A stretch of 64,000 nucleotides of DNA from the NCBI GenBank assembly GCA_934436435.1, contig CAKSAN010000007.1, forward strand, positions 1-64,000, in the 5' to 3' direction. A model generated the notes under the pieces. It was not told the DNA's origin. It did no database searches and saw nothing but the letters and a program-made list of their open reading frames with translations. Position numbers and translations under genes: made by a program. This document shows positions 19,666-29,775 of the stretch, one piece after another; position 1 is the first letter of the stretch, and each line of letters begins with the position of its first letter. Source of the DNA: an uncultured Acetatifactor sp. (GTDB taxonomy: Bacteria; Bacillota; Clostridia; Lachnospirales; Lachnospiraceae).

Positions 19666-20619
19666 ATGGCAAAAAAGAATGCGGCCAACGTGGTGGGAGT
19701 GAAAACGAAAACCACTTGGAAACAAGCTTTTAAAAGAGACTGGCAATTATATCTGTTGCTGTTGTTTCCACTGATTATGGTAATTGTATTCAGCTATGGT
19801 GCATACCCGGGACTGCGGATGGCCTTCATGGATTACAAGCCGGCGAAGGGATATGCAGGCAGTGAATGGGTGGGAATGAAGACATTCATTAAGATATTTA
19901 AGGATGCCGATTTCATGAGAGCACTTCGCAACTCCATCGTATTTAATCTGGCGGATCTGATCGTAGGATTCCCAATGCCGATCATCCTGGCACTGATCCT
20001 GAACGAGCTGCGGTATCCGAGATTCAAGAAAGTATCCCAGACGATCCTGTATCTGCCGCACTTCCTCTCCTGGGCCATCATCGGAAGCGTAGCCATGACA
20101 ATGTTCCGCCCCAACTCCGGTCTGGTAAATATCCTGCTGACCAACATGGGAGTGATCTCCGAAGGAATTCCTTTCCTGAATGAGAAATGGCACTGGGCAG
20201 TAACGTATCTGCTGATCGGTGTATGGCAGACAATGGGATGGGGCACGATTCTCTATCTGGCAGCAATCACCGGCATCAACGGAGAACTGTACGAGGCAGC
20301 CATGATCGACGGAGCAAACCGCTGGAAGAGAATGTGGCACATCACACTTCCCGGTATCAAGAGCACAGTAGTAACACTGCTGATCCTGAACCTCGGACGT
20401 GTTATGGGAAGTAACTTAGAGAGACTGACCGCGTTAGAGAATTCGCAGGTCAAGGACTTCCAGTATCAGCTGGCTGTCTACATATATAATAAAGGTATCG
20501 GAGCCGGAAAGTTCAGCGCAGCCACTGCGGTTGGCCTGTTCCAGTCACTGATCGGACTGATTCTGGTTCTGTTATCCGATAAATTTGCCAAGAAGCTTGG
20601 CGAAGACGGATTACTGTAG
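19666..20619 (+). CDS. Sugar ABC transporter permease (LplB type)
   Basis: A 317-aa membrane permease of the LplB/UgpA class with six hydrophobic helices. The EAA loop, which contacts the ATPase, reads YEAAMIDGANRWKRMWHITL around residues 208-227. GAGGAGG precedes the start at 19666. The next permease gene begins 12 bp later and the binding protein follows. With GH105 and RG-active enzymes downstream, the likely cargo is (unsaturated) rhamnogalacturonan oligosaccharide. No ATPase gene is present; such systems often share a common MsmK-type ATPase (family knowledge). Confidence 0.92.
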   Translation: MAKKNAANVVGVKTKTTWKQAFKRDWQLYLLLLFPLIMVIVFSYGAYPGLRMAFMDYKPAKGYAGSEWVGMKTFIKIFKDADFMRALRNSIVFNLADLIVGFPMPIILALILNELRYPRFKKVSQTILYLPHFLSWAIIGSVAMTMFRPNSGLVNILLTNMGVISEGIPFLNEKWHWAVTYLLIGVWQTMGWGTILYLAAITGINGELYEAAMIDGANRWKRMWHITLPGIKSTVVTLLILNLGRVMGSNLERLTALENSQVKDFQYQLAVYIYNKGIGAGKFSAATAVGLFQSLIGLILVLLSDKFAKKLGEDGLL

Positions 20620-20631
20620 GAGGTGAGAGAG

Positions 20632-21561
20632 ATGAAGAAAAAAGAAGTTAATATTAATGAAGAATCTACCTCTGCAGGCGGAGCCCATGCGGTCAACAAA
20701 TTCCGCATCAGCGATTTCGTCATGATGGCAGTGATCGTCATCCTCTGCGCCAGCTGCGTATTACCTTTCCTACATGTGGCAGTAAAGTCCATTTCCGGTA
20801 ATACCGCAGTAATGTCCAAGAGTGTTTACTTCTGGCCCAAGGACATCACCTTCGACGCTTACAAGAAGGTATTCGCAGACAGCTCCATGACCTACTCCAT
20901 GATCTTCTCGGTGATTGTCACCCTGATCTTCACGGTTCTGGGAATGCTGGTATGTACCTGTGCGGCTTATCCTCTTTCCAAGAAGAGATTAAAGGGCAAA
21001 AAGTTCCTGACCTTCCTGCTGATGGTACCGATGTACTTCAGCGCCGGCATCATCCCCAGCTACCTGTTATATCAGAAGCTGCATGTGCTGGATACCATGT
21101 GGGTATTGATCTTACCTCTGATCTATTCCCCATACAACATGCTGATCATGAAGAACTACTTCCAGAGTACGATTCCCGACAGCTTAGAAGAATCCGCATT
21201 CCTGGATGGCGCAACTAATTTCCAGATCTTAAGCAGGATCGTGCTGCCGCTGTCCAAACCGATCCTGGCAACGTTGTCTCTGTTCTATGCTGTAGGACGT
21301 TGGAATGCTTATTCAGACAACATGTACTACACCAAGAGCGCGAACCTGAAACTGATCCAGTACAAGTTGTATCAGCTGGTAGCCTCCGCAGCGGAAGCGC
21401 AGACTTCTTCCCTTGCAGATACCGGTAGTGCAATCCAGTCAACTCCCGAAGTATTGCAGGCAGCCAGCATCATGTTTGTAACCATTCCTATCATCGTCAT
21501 TTACCCGTTCTTACAGAAGTATTTTGTACAGGGTACCATGATTGGAGCAGTTAAGGGCTAA
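20632..21561 (+). CDS. Sugar ABC transporter permease (YtcP/UgpE type)
   Basis: A 309-aa partner permease with six helices and the EAA motif LEESAFLDGATNFQILSRIV near residues 185-204. The start at 20632 follows TAGGAGGTGAGAG, whose TAG is the stop of the upstream permease gene. It pairs with that permease to form the membrane channel. Confidence 0.92.
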   Translation: MKKKEVNINEESTSAGGAHAVNKFRISDFVMMAVIVILCASCVLPFLHVAVKSISGNTAVMSKSVYFWPKDITFDAYKKVFADSSMTYSMIFSVIVTLIFTVLGMLVCTCAAYPLSKKRLKGKKFLTFLLMVPMYFSAGIIPSYLLYQKLHVLDTMWVLILPLIYSPYNMLIMKNYFQSTIPDSLEESAFLDGATNFQILSRIVLPLSKPILATLSLFYAVGRWNAYSDNMYYTKSANLKLIQYKLYQLVASAAEAQTSSLADTGSAIQSTPEVLQAASIMFVTIPIIVIYPFLQKYFVQGTMIGAVKG

Positions 21562-21606
21562 AAAGTAATCAGAAATATAAGAAGCAATGATAACCATGTT
21601 AGTTTT

Positions 21607-21620
21607 CCCCGGAACCGGGG
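21607..21620 (+). promoter_or_regulatory. GC-rich stem before the binding-protein gene
   Basis: CCCCGGAACCGGGG is a perfect 14-bp inverted repeat between the second permease and the lipoprotein gene. It may mark mRNA processing or protect the downstream message; no T run follows. Confidence 0.35.
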
Positions 21621-21662
21621 GTACACATAAAACTATGTATAATTTTTAAGGAGGATTGATTT

Positions 21663-23393
21663 ATGAAGAAGAATACTCTTCACAAGGTAATGGCAACAGC
21701 ACTGGTTGGCGCTATGGCTATGAGCACACTGACCGGATGTGGCAGCAACGCTGACACAAATGCAAGTGCAGAAGCTGGAACAAAGGAATCTGTAGCAGAA
21801 AGTTCTGCAGCAACAGGCACAGATTCCGGATCTACCGCAGCAGCAGGTATCGATGGATGGGAGCCTTTTGCAGAGAATGTTACCCTGCAGATTCCCGTAT
21901 ACGATCGTGGATCTTCCGGAAACGGATGCTCCGACGTAGAGAACAACTACTGGACCAACTGGGTACAGGAGAATTTCGGTGACAAGTATAACATTACGGT
22001 AGAATATGTAGGAATTACCCGTAGCGATGTTATGACCGATTATGCTATGCTGGCAGCAAGCCAGAACCTTCCTACGATCTGTATGGAATATGACTATGAT
22101 AAGCTGGCAAGCTGGCAGGCTGACGGCTATCTGCAGACCTATGATGTAGAAGAGTTCAAGCAGATCGCTCCTACCTACTGGGAGACCATGGTAGAGCACG
22201 GCAACGATGCTTACACCAAGCTGGATGACGAAGACTATCTGGTACTTGGCTACAGACCTTACGGTAATACCACTTATACATGGTGTACTTTCTATCGTCA
22301 GGACTGGCTGGAAGAAGCAGGCTTCTCTGAGTATCCCGTTGGCGACAACACCAAGCTGTTAGAGCTGTATGCAAAACTGGTAGAGAATGGCCACAAGTAT
22401 CCTTTAAGTGGTAAGAAAGTAAGCGGCGCTGGTATCGACCAGAACTACGGTTACAGAGACTATCCTCAGGATGAGACCACATGGGCAACCACCGGTGACT
22501 ATCAGATCCCCGCGCTGTCCACTGAGGCTCAGAAGAGATTCCTGAAGTTCGAAAACGAGCTGTACAACGATGGTTACTACAACCCTGAGTACTATCTGAG
22601 AGATGCTTCCGAGGCAGAGGCAGACTTCATCAACGGTGAAGCATTTACCTGGATCGGATATGTATCTTCCAGCATGAATGTACTGAATTCCTTCTATGAG
22701 GCTAACCCCAATGCCAAGCTGGCAATCGCAGTTACTCCTTCCACCTGGACACAGGATGAGACCTGGGGATCTTCCGCTTCTTACAGACCCGGAACCAACT
22801 TCGGTATGATGATCGGCTTCGCTAACGATGCGACCGAGGATGAAGTAAAGGCAGCCATGATGTACCTTGAGTGGCTGAACCAGCCCGAGAACCTGTTCAC
22901 CATGCAGTGGGGTATCGAAGGCGTGAACTTCAACTATGATGACAACGGTGATCCCGTAGCAGTAGCAGATCAGACCGGTCTGGCAGAGCAGCAGGGACAC
23001 AACAACAACGTAGACTACTGGTGTGCAGTAACCGCAGTTAAAACTCTTGGTTCCATCGAGAAGGATATTCAGGCAATCACCCCTCAGGGTATTCCTCAGG
23101 ACTTCTATGATCAGATCCTGGCTAACTACAACGGACAGGTTGCTGTCTACGATGCAGGCAAGGCTAATTCCGACTGTCTGTTCGCAACCTCTATCGATGC
23201 AGTTACCGAGTACAACCAGACTCTGTATGATCTGTATACTGAGTATCGTGACAAGCTGACTATGTGTCCTAAGGATCAGTTCGATTCTCTGTATGAGGAA
23301 CTGAGCAAGAAGTATCTGGATGCAGGTTATCAGGAAGTTATCGATGAGAGACAGGCTGCTCTGGATGCCGGCAACACCACCAGACTTCAGTAA
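21663..23393 (+). CDS. Extracellular sugar-binding lipoprotein (LplA type)
   Basis: A 576-aa substrate-binding protein anchored outside the membrane by lipidation. The signal peptide ends in the lipobox STLTGC, with the Cys at residue 26, followed by a Ser/Thr/Ala-rich linker. The rest is a two-lobed binding fold of the LplA family (WTNWVQENFGDKYNITVEYV, TFYRQDWLEEAGF). Codon use is rich in highly expressed codons compared with the enzymes downstream. AAGGAGG precedes the ATG. A stem-loop after the stop may lower expression of the enzymes relative to this protein. Confidence 0.93.
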   Translation: MKKNTLHKVMATALVGAMAMSTLTGCGSNADTNASAEAGTKESVAESSAATGTDSGSTAAAGIDGWEPFAENVTLQIPVYDRGSSGNGCSDVENNYWTNWVQENFGDKYNITVEYVGITRSDVMTDYAMLAASQNLPTICMEYDYDKLASWQADGYLQTYDVEEFKQIAPTYWETMVEHGNDAYTKLDDEDYLVLGYRPYGNTTYTWCTFYRQDWLEEAGFSEYPVGDNTKLLELYAKLVENGHKYPLSGKKVSGAGIDQNYGYRDYPQDETTWATTGDYQIPALSTEAQKRFLKFENELYNDGYYNPEYYLRDASEAEADFINGEAFTWIGYVSSSMNVLNSFYEANPNAKLAIAVTPSTWTQDETWGSSASYRPGTNFGMMIGFANDATEDEVKAAMMYLEWLNQPENLFTMQWGIEGVNFNYDDNGDPVAVADQTGLAEQQGHNNNVDYWCAVTAVKTLGSIEKDIQAITPQGIPQDFYDQILANYNGQVAVYDAGKANSDCLFATSIDAVTEYNQTLYDLYTEYRDKLTMCPKDQFDSLYEELSKKYLDAGYQEVIDERQAALDAGNTTRLQ

Positions 23394-23422
23394 GTAAAAA
23401 GTTTTATTACAGTAAGTACATA

Positions 23423-23453
23423 CAGCCCCCAGGCATGAATGGCTTGGGGGCTA
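23423..23453 (+). terminator. Stem-loop after the binding protein (partial terminator or stabiliser)
   Basis: AGCCCCCA and TGGGGGCT form an 8-bp GC-rich stem, extended inward by GGC/GCT pairing. There is no T run, so read-through into the GH105 gene is expected. Such hairpins often stabilise the binding-protein message (inference). Confidence 0.6.
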
Positions 23454-23585
23454 TATTAGAAATACAAAGACGTTGAATAGTTCAAGATGTTTTATGCTTT
23501 TTTCCGATGACCTGTTTTACAATTAAAACAGATGTGGGAAAAGAATATAAAGCGCCGGAAGGCAGAAACGGAGGAATGAGGAATC

Positions 23586-24638
23586 ATGTTAAAACTGGAA
23601 TATGATAAGAAAGAGATAGAGGAAGTCATTGATAAGATTGTGAAAAAGACCATGAATATGGACCTCACCTGGGACTGGCCCTGTGGTGTGGCTTACTACG
23701 GAATCAGTGATGCCTATGAAAAGACCGGCAAGAAGGAATATCTGGATCTGTTAAAGGAGCGTATTGATGAACTGATCGATCTGGGACTGCCCAGAGTATG
23801 GACGGTAAATGCCTGCGCTATGGGACATTGCCTGATCACCTTATACCAGGCAACGGGAGAGCAGCAGTACCACGATATCCTCATGAGCAAGATCGCCTAT
23901 CTGAGAAAGGATGCCCTGCGTTTCGGCGATCATGTATTGCAGCATACGGTATCCGCCAACAATGATTTTCCGGAGCAGTGCTGGTGTGACACTCTGTTCA
24001 TGGCAGCATTCCTGATGCTGCGCGTGGGCGTGATGGAACACGATGAAGACCTGATTGATGATGCTCTGAATCAATATTACTGGCATATCAAATATTTACA
24101 GAATCCCAGCAGCGGACTCTGGTATCACGGCTATGACAATATTGCCGGAGATCATATGTCCGGCATCTATTGGGGAAGAGCCAACGCCTGGGCTGCATTC
24201 ACCATGTCACAGGTGGGAGGCATTCTGCCACAGTGCTATCTGTATCCCAGGTATATCGACGTGGCCGGTTCCTTAAATGAGCAGCTGGCAGCCCTGAAGG
24301 TATACCAGACGGAGAATGGATTGTGGAGAACCGTAGTGGATGATCCGGAGTCTTACGAGGAAATCTCCGCATCCGCAGGAATTGCCGCAGCCATGTTGAC
24401 CAGAGGGAATCCTTTACACAGCAAATACATCAACAAGGCCATCAAGGGCCTGCTTGCCAATGTAAGCGTCGATGGCAAGGTAATGAATGTCTCCGGCGGA
24501 ACCGCTGTCATGAGAGACAAGGAAGGCTACAGAGGAATCCCCAGGGCGTATATCCAGGGCTGGGGACAGGGACTGGCATTATCGTTTTTTGCAACTTTGT
24601 TAGTATCCGATGAGATCGAGAAGGATGGTGCGTTATAA
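23586..24638 (+). CDS. GH105 unsaturated rhamnogalacturonyl hydrolase
   Basis: A 350-aa cytoplasmic enzyme of the YteR/YesR type. It hydrates the 4,5-unsaturated galacturonate at the non-reducing end of RG-lyase products and releases it from rhamnose. It has an (alpha/alpha)6 barrel. The motif FPEQCWCDTLFMA holds the catalytic Asp135, and IYWGRANAWAAF and YIQGWGQGLALSFF are family signatures. Length is normal. Its stop TAA is followed directly by the ATG of the CE12-like gene, so the two are translationally linked. Confidence 0.92.
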   Translation: MLKLEYDKKEIEEVIDKIVKKTMNMDLTWDWPCGVAYYGISDAYEKTGKKEYLDLLKERIDELIDLGLPRVWTVNACAMGHCLITLYQATGEQQYHDILMSKIAYLRKDALRFGDHVLQHTVSANNDFPEQCWCDTLFMAAFLMLRVGVMEHDEDLIDDALNQYYWHIKYLQNPSSGLWYHGYDNIAGDHMSGIYWGRANAWAAFTMSQVGGILPQCYLYPRYIDVAGSLNEQLAALKVYQTENGLWRTVVDDPESYEEISASAGIAAAMLTRGNPLHSKYINKAIKGLLANVSVDGKVMNVSGGTAVMRDKEGYRGIPRAYIQGWGQGLALSFFATLLVSDEIEKDGAL

Positions 24639-26051
24639 ATGTTTCGCAGAAATTTTCTGTTCGGGAAGGACGGAGGAACCGCCAATCTGATTGATGTGGG
24701 CAGTGACGACCTCTATCAGCCCGGAAAAGGTTATGGCTTTGTAACGGAGAAAAACAGAAGAGAACAGGAAATGTTGCAGATCCGGGAACTGAATTCGTCT
24801 TTTGAGCCGATGTACTGGTACAAGGATCAGGATCTGACCTTCCTGAAGGAAGATGAGAACGGCTGCTATCTGGATTCCGCGGAGGAAGTGGAAGCTCTGG
24901 AGAGACAGTCCGGAGAAAAGATGCCGGGTTCCCCCAGACGGATTCCGCTGCTTTTTAAGGTGGATGTGCCCAGACAGGGCAATTATAAGGTCACTCTGAC
25001 CATCCGCTCCGAGGAGGAGATGGGAGAGGTATTGATCTTTACCGGCAGAAGACGTCTTGCTTTTCGCGGCAGCGTACAGGCAGGGGAGTTCACTTATACC
25101 ATGGCGGTAAATGTCTGCGATATTGTACCGGTTGGGTATTCGCATATTTTTGCAGATAAGACAGTAGACATCGCAGTGCTGGCAGACAGACCGAGAATCA
25201 GTGCTCTTACGGTGGAAGAGATGAATTGTCCCACCATATATCTGGCAGGAGATTCCACGGTGACGGATCAGCCCGGAGATTATCCCTATTATCCCGGTAC
25301 CTGTTACTGTGGCTGGGGACAGATGCTTCCGGCATATCTGGATGCCAGACTTTCCGTGTCGAACCATTCTCATTCGGGACTGACTACAGACACGTTCCGT
25401 AGGGAGGGACATTATGCGGTGATCGACCAGTATAGCAGACCCGGCGATTATGTATTTTACCAGTTCGGCCACAATGACCAGAAGCTTCCAAAGCTGCAGG
25501 CAAAGGGCGGCTATCAGGCAAATCTGCACCGCTATATCAAAGAGAATCAGGCAAGGGGCGTCTATCCGGTACTGGTGACACCCATTGCAAGAAATACCTG
25601 GAGACTGCGGGATCAGACCTATCTGGATCTGTTGGAGGAATTCGCGGATGTGTGTCTGGAACTGGGGGCACAGTACAACATTCCCGTACTGGATCTTCAT
25701 GCCCACAGCAGGGAATATGTGCTGGAAAAGGGACTGCAGGATGCCAAACCTGTCTTTTTCCCGGGAGATTATACGCATACCAATGACTTCGGTGCCTACA
25801 AAATGGCCGGGTATGTGGCAGAAGAGATCCGGGAGAAATGCACGAACCATGCGGAGAGAGCCTATGCTTATCTGGCGGAGCGTGTGACGGAGGGCTTCGG
25901 TGCGTGGGAGCCGGAAGGCCAGATAAAAGTGCCGAAAAAACCGGAGATCTACAAGGATATTCCGGATCCTGCGGGAGATCAGATGCTGTTGTCCGAGGCG
26001 GAGCAGCTGGAGCGTGTCGTAAGGCTGTGCCTGAAGGAAGAACTTCTGTAA
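24639..26051 (+). CDS. SGNH esterase, rhamnogalacturonan acetylesterase-like (CE12)
   Basis: A 470-aa protein. Residues about 1-195 are a beta-rich accessory domain. The SGNH hydrolase domain follows with block I YLAGDSTVTD (Ser206), block III FYQFGHNDQ, and DYTHTNDFGA, which contributes Asp377 and His380 of the triad. It would remove acetyl groups from RG-I oligosaccharides before or alongside GH105 action. No signal peptide is seen, so it is intracellular. The start abuts the GH105 stop. About 25 residues after the stop the sequence becomes an AG-rich repeat tract. Confidence 0.9.
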   Translation: MFRRNFLFGKDGGTANLIDVGSDDLYQPGKGYGFVTEKNRREQEMLQIRELNSSFEPMYWYKDQDLTFLKEDENGCYLDSAEEVEALERQSGEKMPGSPRRIPLLFKVDVPRQGNYKVTLTIRSEEEMGEVLIFTGRRRLAFRGSVQAGEFTYTMAVNVCDIVPVGYSHIFADKTVDIAVLADRPRISALTVEEMNCPTIYLAGDSTVTDQPGDYPYYPGTCYCGWGQMLPAYLDARLSVSNHSHSGLTTDTFRREGHYAVIDQYSRPGDYVFYQFGHNDQKLPKLQAKGGYQANLHRYIKENQARGVYPVLVTPIARNTWRLRDQTYLDLLEEFADVCLELGAQYNIPVLDLHAHSREYVLEKGLQDAKPVFFPGDYTHTNDFGAYKMAGYVAEEIREKCTNHAERAYAYLAERVTEGFGAWEPEGQIKVPKKPEIYKDIPDPAGDQMLLSEAEQLERVVRLCLKEELL

Positions 26052-26112
26052 TGGGAGCAACGGATCCCGGAGCGGCCGGACAGCAATAAGATGGCAGGGA
26101 GCGTCCGGAAAA

Positions 26113-26180
26113 AAGTAAGAAAATAAGAATGAGCAAGAATTAAGTAAGAATAAGTTAGAAAGTTAGAATAAGTAAGAATA
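26113..26180 (+). repeat. AG-rich TAAGAAT repeat tract before the GH112 gene
   Basis: Short imperfect repeats of the words AAGTAAGAA, AATAAGAAT and AAGTTAGAAT run up to the ribosome binding site GAGGAGG of the GH112 gene. The strand is almost pure purine plus T, so it should be unstructured RNA. Confidence 0.6.
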
Positions 26181-26196
26181 TGAGGAGGAACTCAGA

Positions 26197-28347
26197 ATGG
26201 GAAAAGGTGGTTTTACCTTACCGGGAGAATCGGGATATGAAGAACTGACCTTGAAGATGGCGGAAAAGTGGGGGGCGGATGTGATCCGCGACAGTGACGG
26301 CACTGTGCTTTCCGATGAGATCACCCACGCCGGTTACGGCATCTATTCCACTATCTGTATTATCAGAGATCATAATGCCTGGGCAAAGGAGAATCAGGAC
26401 AAATTACAGCAGACCTTCCTGTGTACGCCTCCTCAGGTAGCAGGGAGTGATTGCGTCACCATCGGACTGATGGACAGCTTTTTTGCGGAGCAGTTCCGGA
26501 TCAACGACAGTGCGGAAAGTCTGGAATATTGGGAAGCATACGACAGAACGACCAATAGTAAGATCGACAATGCGAACTGGAGTTATGACAAAGAGAAGGG
26601 AAGCGTGACACTGTCCGGCATCACTCCTTTTCATAAGTATACGGTAAGCTTCTTAGCCTATCGTATCTGGGAAGAAATCTCCATGTACAATCATACCACG
26701 AACCATTGGGACAAGGAGCATCTGATGCAGATCGACCCCAGATACCCTGAGACACAGGAGTATCTGCTGGGCTGGATGAAGAACTGGTGTGAGACCCACC
26801 CGGATACCACCGTGGTACGTTTCACCTCCATGTTCTATAATTTCGTATGGATTTGGGGAAGCAGTGAAAGAAACCGGAATCTGTTCTCCGACTGGGGCTC
26901 TTATGATTTCACTGTGAGCGTTCCGGCCTTACAGGAATTCGAAAAACAATACGGCTACCGCATGACAGCGGAAGACTTTATCAATAAAGGACAGCTGCAT
27001 GTGACCCATATGCCCGGCAATGCGAAAAAGGCGGACTGGATGGCATTTATCAATGATTTCGTCATTTCTTTCGGTAAGAAACTGATCGATATGGTGCATG
27101 CCTACGGCAAAAAAGCATACGTGTTCTACGATGACAGCTGGGTAGGCGTGGAGCCTTATAACGGAAGATTTAAAGAGTTTGGCTTTGACGGACTGATCAA
27201 ATGTGTCTTCTCCGGCTATGAAGCCAGACTGTGCGCGGGCGTGGATGTGCCTACACATGAGCTGCGTCTGCATCCGTACCTGTTCCCGGTGGGACTGGGC
27301 GGAGCACCGACCTTCATGGAGGGCGGAGATCCCACGCTGGATGCGAAAAAATACTGGAACAGCGTAAGACGTGCACTATTGAGGACGAAGATCGACCGGA
27401 TCGGTCTTGGCGGATATCTTCATCTGGTAGAGGATTTCCCGGACTTCTGCGATTATATGGAAAAAGTGGCAGACGAGTTCCGTCTGATCCGCAGCTTCCA
27501 TGATGCGGGAGAGCCTTACCGGATCAAGACCCGTGTGGCAGTGCTGCACTACTGGGGGGCTTTACGTTCCTGGACCTTGTCCGGACATTTCCATGAGACC
27601 TATATGCACGACCTGATCCACATCAACGAAGCTCTGTCCGGACTTCCCGTGGATGTGAAATTTATTTCCTTCGAGGATGTGAAAAATGGTATACTGAAAG
27701 ACGTGGATGTAGTCATCAATGCAGGCAGAGCCGGAACCGCATGGAGTGGCGGGGATGCCTGGAAGGATGAGGAGCTTGTCACCGCACTTACGAAGTGGGT
27801 ACATGAGGGCGGCTGTTTCATCGGTGTGAACGAACCTTCCGCAGTGGAAGGCTATGATACTTATTTCCGTATGGCACATGTGCTGGGAATCGATGAGGAT
27901 ACCGGTGCAAGAGTCTGCCATGGAAAATGGGCTTTCGAGGCATTGGATCCGGAACAGCTGATTCCGGAGGGCGCAGACGTGGAAGCAAAGGAGAACCGGT
28001 ATCTGACGGACGGCAAGGCACAGGTACTTTTAGCAGACGGTGAGAAGCCGTTGGTAACATGGAATCATTTCGGAAAGGGCTTGGGAATCTATCTGTCTTC
28101 TTTCCAAGTGAATCTGTGGAATACCAGAATGCTGTACCAGCTGATCCGTTATGCCGGAGGAGAAGGCATTTCCGGCAGCTACATGACGGATAATCTGTAT
28201 ACGGAGTGTGCTTACTATCCGGAGAGCAAAAAGCTGGTAGTCATCAACAACAGCGACACGGAGCAGACCACTACGATCCCTACGGAAGCCGGTGCATGCA
28301 CGGTAACTATTGCACCTTATGACACGACTTTTGTGGAAATCGGATAA
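26197..28347 (+). CDS. GH112 phosphorylase, probably beta-1,4-galactosyl-L-rhamnose phosphorylase
   Basis: A 716-aa cytoplasmic phosphorylase splitting a beta-galactoside with phosphate to give galactose 1-phosphate. The N-terminal signature GKGGFTLPGESGY and WGADVIRDSDGT is diagnostic for GH112. The barrel motif YVFYDDSWVG contains Asp313, the same number as the general acid of the Bifidobacterium longum enzyme. GH112 members act on lacto-/galacto-N-biose or on galactosyl-1,4-rhamnose. The surrounding rhamnogalacturonan genes favour the latter, known from Clostridium phytofermentans; this choice is inference. GAGGAGG precedes the start. Confidence 0.9.
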   Translation: MGKGGFTLPGESGYEELTLKMAEKWGADVIRDSDGTVLSDEITHAGYGIYSTICIIRDHNAWAKENQDKLQQTFLCTPPQVAGSDCVTIGLMDSFFAEQFRINDSAESLEYWEAYDRTTNSKIDNANWSYDKEKGSVTLSGITPFHKYTVSFLAYRIWEEISMYNHTTNHWDKEHLMQIDPRYPETQEYLLGWMKNWCETHPDTTVVRFTSMFYNFVWIWGSSERNRNLFSDWGSYDFTVSVPALQEFEKQYGYRMTAEDFINKGQLHVTHMPGNAKKADWMAFINDFVISFGKKLIDMVHAYGKKAYVFYDDSWVGVEPYNGRFKEFGFDGLIKCVFSGYEARLCAGVDVPTHELRLHPYLFPVGLGGAPTFMEGGDPTLDAKKYWNSVRRALLRTKIDRIGLGGYLHLVEDFPDFCDYMEKVADEFRLIRSFHDAGEPYRIKTRVAVLHYWGALRSWTLSGHFHETYMHDLIHINEALSGLPVDVKFISFEDVKNGILKDVDVVINAGRAGTAWSGGDAWKDEELVTALTKWVHEGGCFIGVNEPSAVEGYDTYFRMAHVLGIDEDTGARVCHGKWAFEALDPEQLIPEGADVEAKENRYLTDGKAQVLLADGEKPLVTWNHFGKGLGIYLSSFQVNLWNTRMLYQLIRYAGGEGISGSYMTDNLYTECAYYPESKKLVVINNSDTEQTTTIPTEAGACTVTIAPYDTTFVEIG

Positions 28348-28419
28348 TCGGTCCTGACGGTCAGGTTCGAAAATCCTGTGTTTGCTTTCCGGGGGAGAGG
28401 AACACAAAGGAGACGGAGA

Positions 28420-29730
28420 ATGGATAACGAAAAAGTAAGACCCACAGAATATTTTCCCGACGGAACTCCCATAGACGACTGGTTCTATGAGACGAAGATC
28501 CCGGAGCTTTCCGAACTTGGGAAACCGTATCTCCTGACGGAGTACGGTATCTGGGATGACGGGAAGATCTATACGAAAGAGATCCAGAAGGTCATTGATC
28601 TGGCGGCGGAAGAGGGCGGCGGTGTCCTGGTGGTACCGCCCGGAACCTATCTGACGGGTTCCCTCTATTTTAAACAGGGAGTGAATCTCTATGTCTCTGC
28701 CGGAGCAACATTAAAGGGAAGTAACGACATTTCGGATTATGATCTGGCAGAGACCCGGATCGAGGGAGAGACCTGTCTATACTATACGGCATTGATCAAT
28801 GCGGACGGTGTGGACGGTTTCACCATGTGCGGACCGGGAACCATCGACGGTAACGGCCTCAGGGCATGGAGAGCCTGCTGGCTTCGCTGGAAATGGGGAG
28901 GCGGCGGTAACAAAGAGGAACAGCGACCAAGGCTTGTCTATCTGTCGAATTGTAAAAATGTCCGGATCGCAGACTTACGTTTGCAGAATTCCCATTTCTG
29001 GACCACACATATTTATAAATGCGATCATGTAAAATATTTAAACTGCCAGATCTATTCCCCGGCAGGGCCGGTTCCCGCACCCAGTACGGATGCCATCGAC
29101 ATTGATGTCTGTACGGATGTGCTGGTGAAGGGCTGTTATATGGAAGTCAATGATGATTCTGTAGTGTTGAAAGGCGGCAAGGGGCCCTGGGCGGACAGCC
29201 AGCCGGAGAACGGCACCAATGAACGGATTCTGGTGGAGGATTGTGTCTATGGTTTCTGCCACGGGTGTCTCACCTGCGGTTCGGAATCGGTACATAACCG
29301 GAACATCCTTATGCGCAGAATTAAGATCAAGGGCGCGGCGAGACTGTTATGGCTGAAAATGCGGCCGGATACGCCGCAGCGCTATGAATACATTACCGTG
29401 GAACAGATCGAGGGCCGGGTCAAAGAATTTTTGAAGATCTATCCCTGGACACAGTTTTTTGATCTGAAGGACCGCAAGGACAGACCGCTTTCTTATGCGG
29501 ATCATATTACCATGAAAGACTGTGACTGTGTCTGCGACACTTTTTTTGACGTGATAGCAGATGAGGAGCAGTATCTTCTGACAGACTTTACCTTACTGGA
29601 TCTGCGGATCCGGGCAAGAGTGAATAACTTTTCGGAAGACAAGTTAAGAAGTGTAGTATATGAGAACGTACAGGTGGAGGAGAGCACGGAGCCTGCGGAG
29701 AGCTGGCATGAAGTGAAGGGTTTCCAGTAA
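28420..29730 (+). CDS. GH28 polygalacturonase / rhamnogalacturonan hydrolase
   Basis: A 436-aa right-handed parallel beta-helix enzyme without a signal peptide. After the helix start (GGGVLVVPPGTYLTGSLYF) come the GH28 motifs STDAIDIDVC, NDDSVVLKGG (the Asp pair), FCHGCLTCGSES (the conserved His) and RIKIKGAARLLWLK. Being intracellular, it probably acts on imported oligosaccharides, for example as an exo-acting galacturonidase or rhamnogalacturonan hydrolase. The start at 28420 follows AAAGGAGACGGAG. Confidence 0.9.
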   Translation: MDNEKVRPTEYFPDGTPIDDWFYETKIPELSELGKPYLLTEYGIWDDGKIYTKEIQKVIDLAAEEGGGVLVVPPGTYLTGSLYFKQGVNLYVSAGATLKGSNDISDYDLAETRIEGETCLYYTALINADGVDGFTMCGPGTIDGNGLRAWRACWLRWKWGGGGNKEEQRPRLVYLSNCKNVRIADLRLQNSHFWTTHIYKCDHVKYLNCQIYSPAGPVPAPSTDAIDIDVCTDVLVKGCYMEVNDDSVVLKGGKGPWADSQPENGTNERILVEDCVYGFCHGCLTCGSESVHNRNILMRRIKIKGAARLLWLKMRPDTPQRYEYITVEQIEGRVKEFLKIYPWTQFFDLKDRKDRPLSYADHITMKDCDCVCDTFFDVIADEEQYLLTDFTLLDLRIRARVNNFSEDKLRSVVYENVQVEESTEPAESWHEVKGFQ

Positions 29731-29775
29731 AAAAGCCACAGCGGCAGAGAACGACAGTCCGCGGAAAGGATCAAT

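Noticed and set aside
23423..23453. Full terminator separating the binding protein from the RG-I enzymes
   Set aside because: The stem is strong but lacks a T run, and no consensus promoter was found before the GH105 gene, so read-through is more likely.
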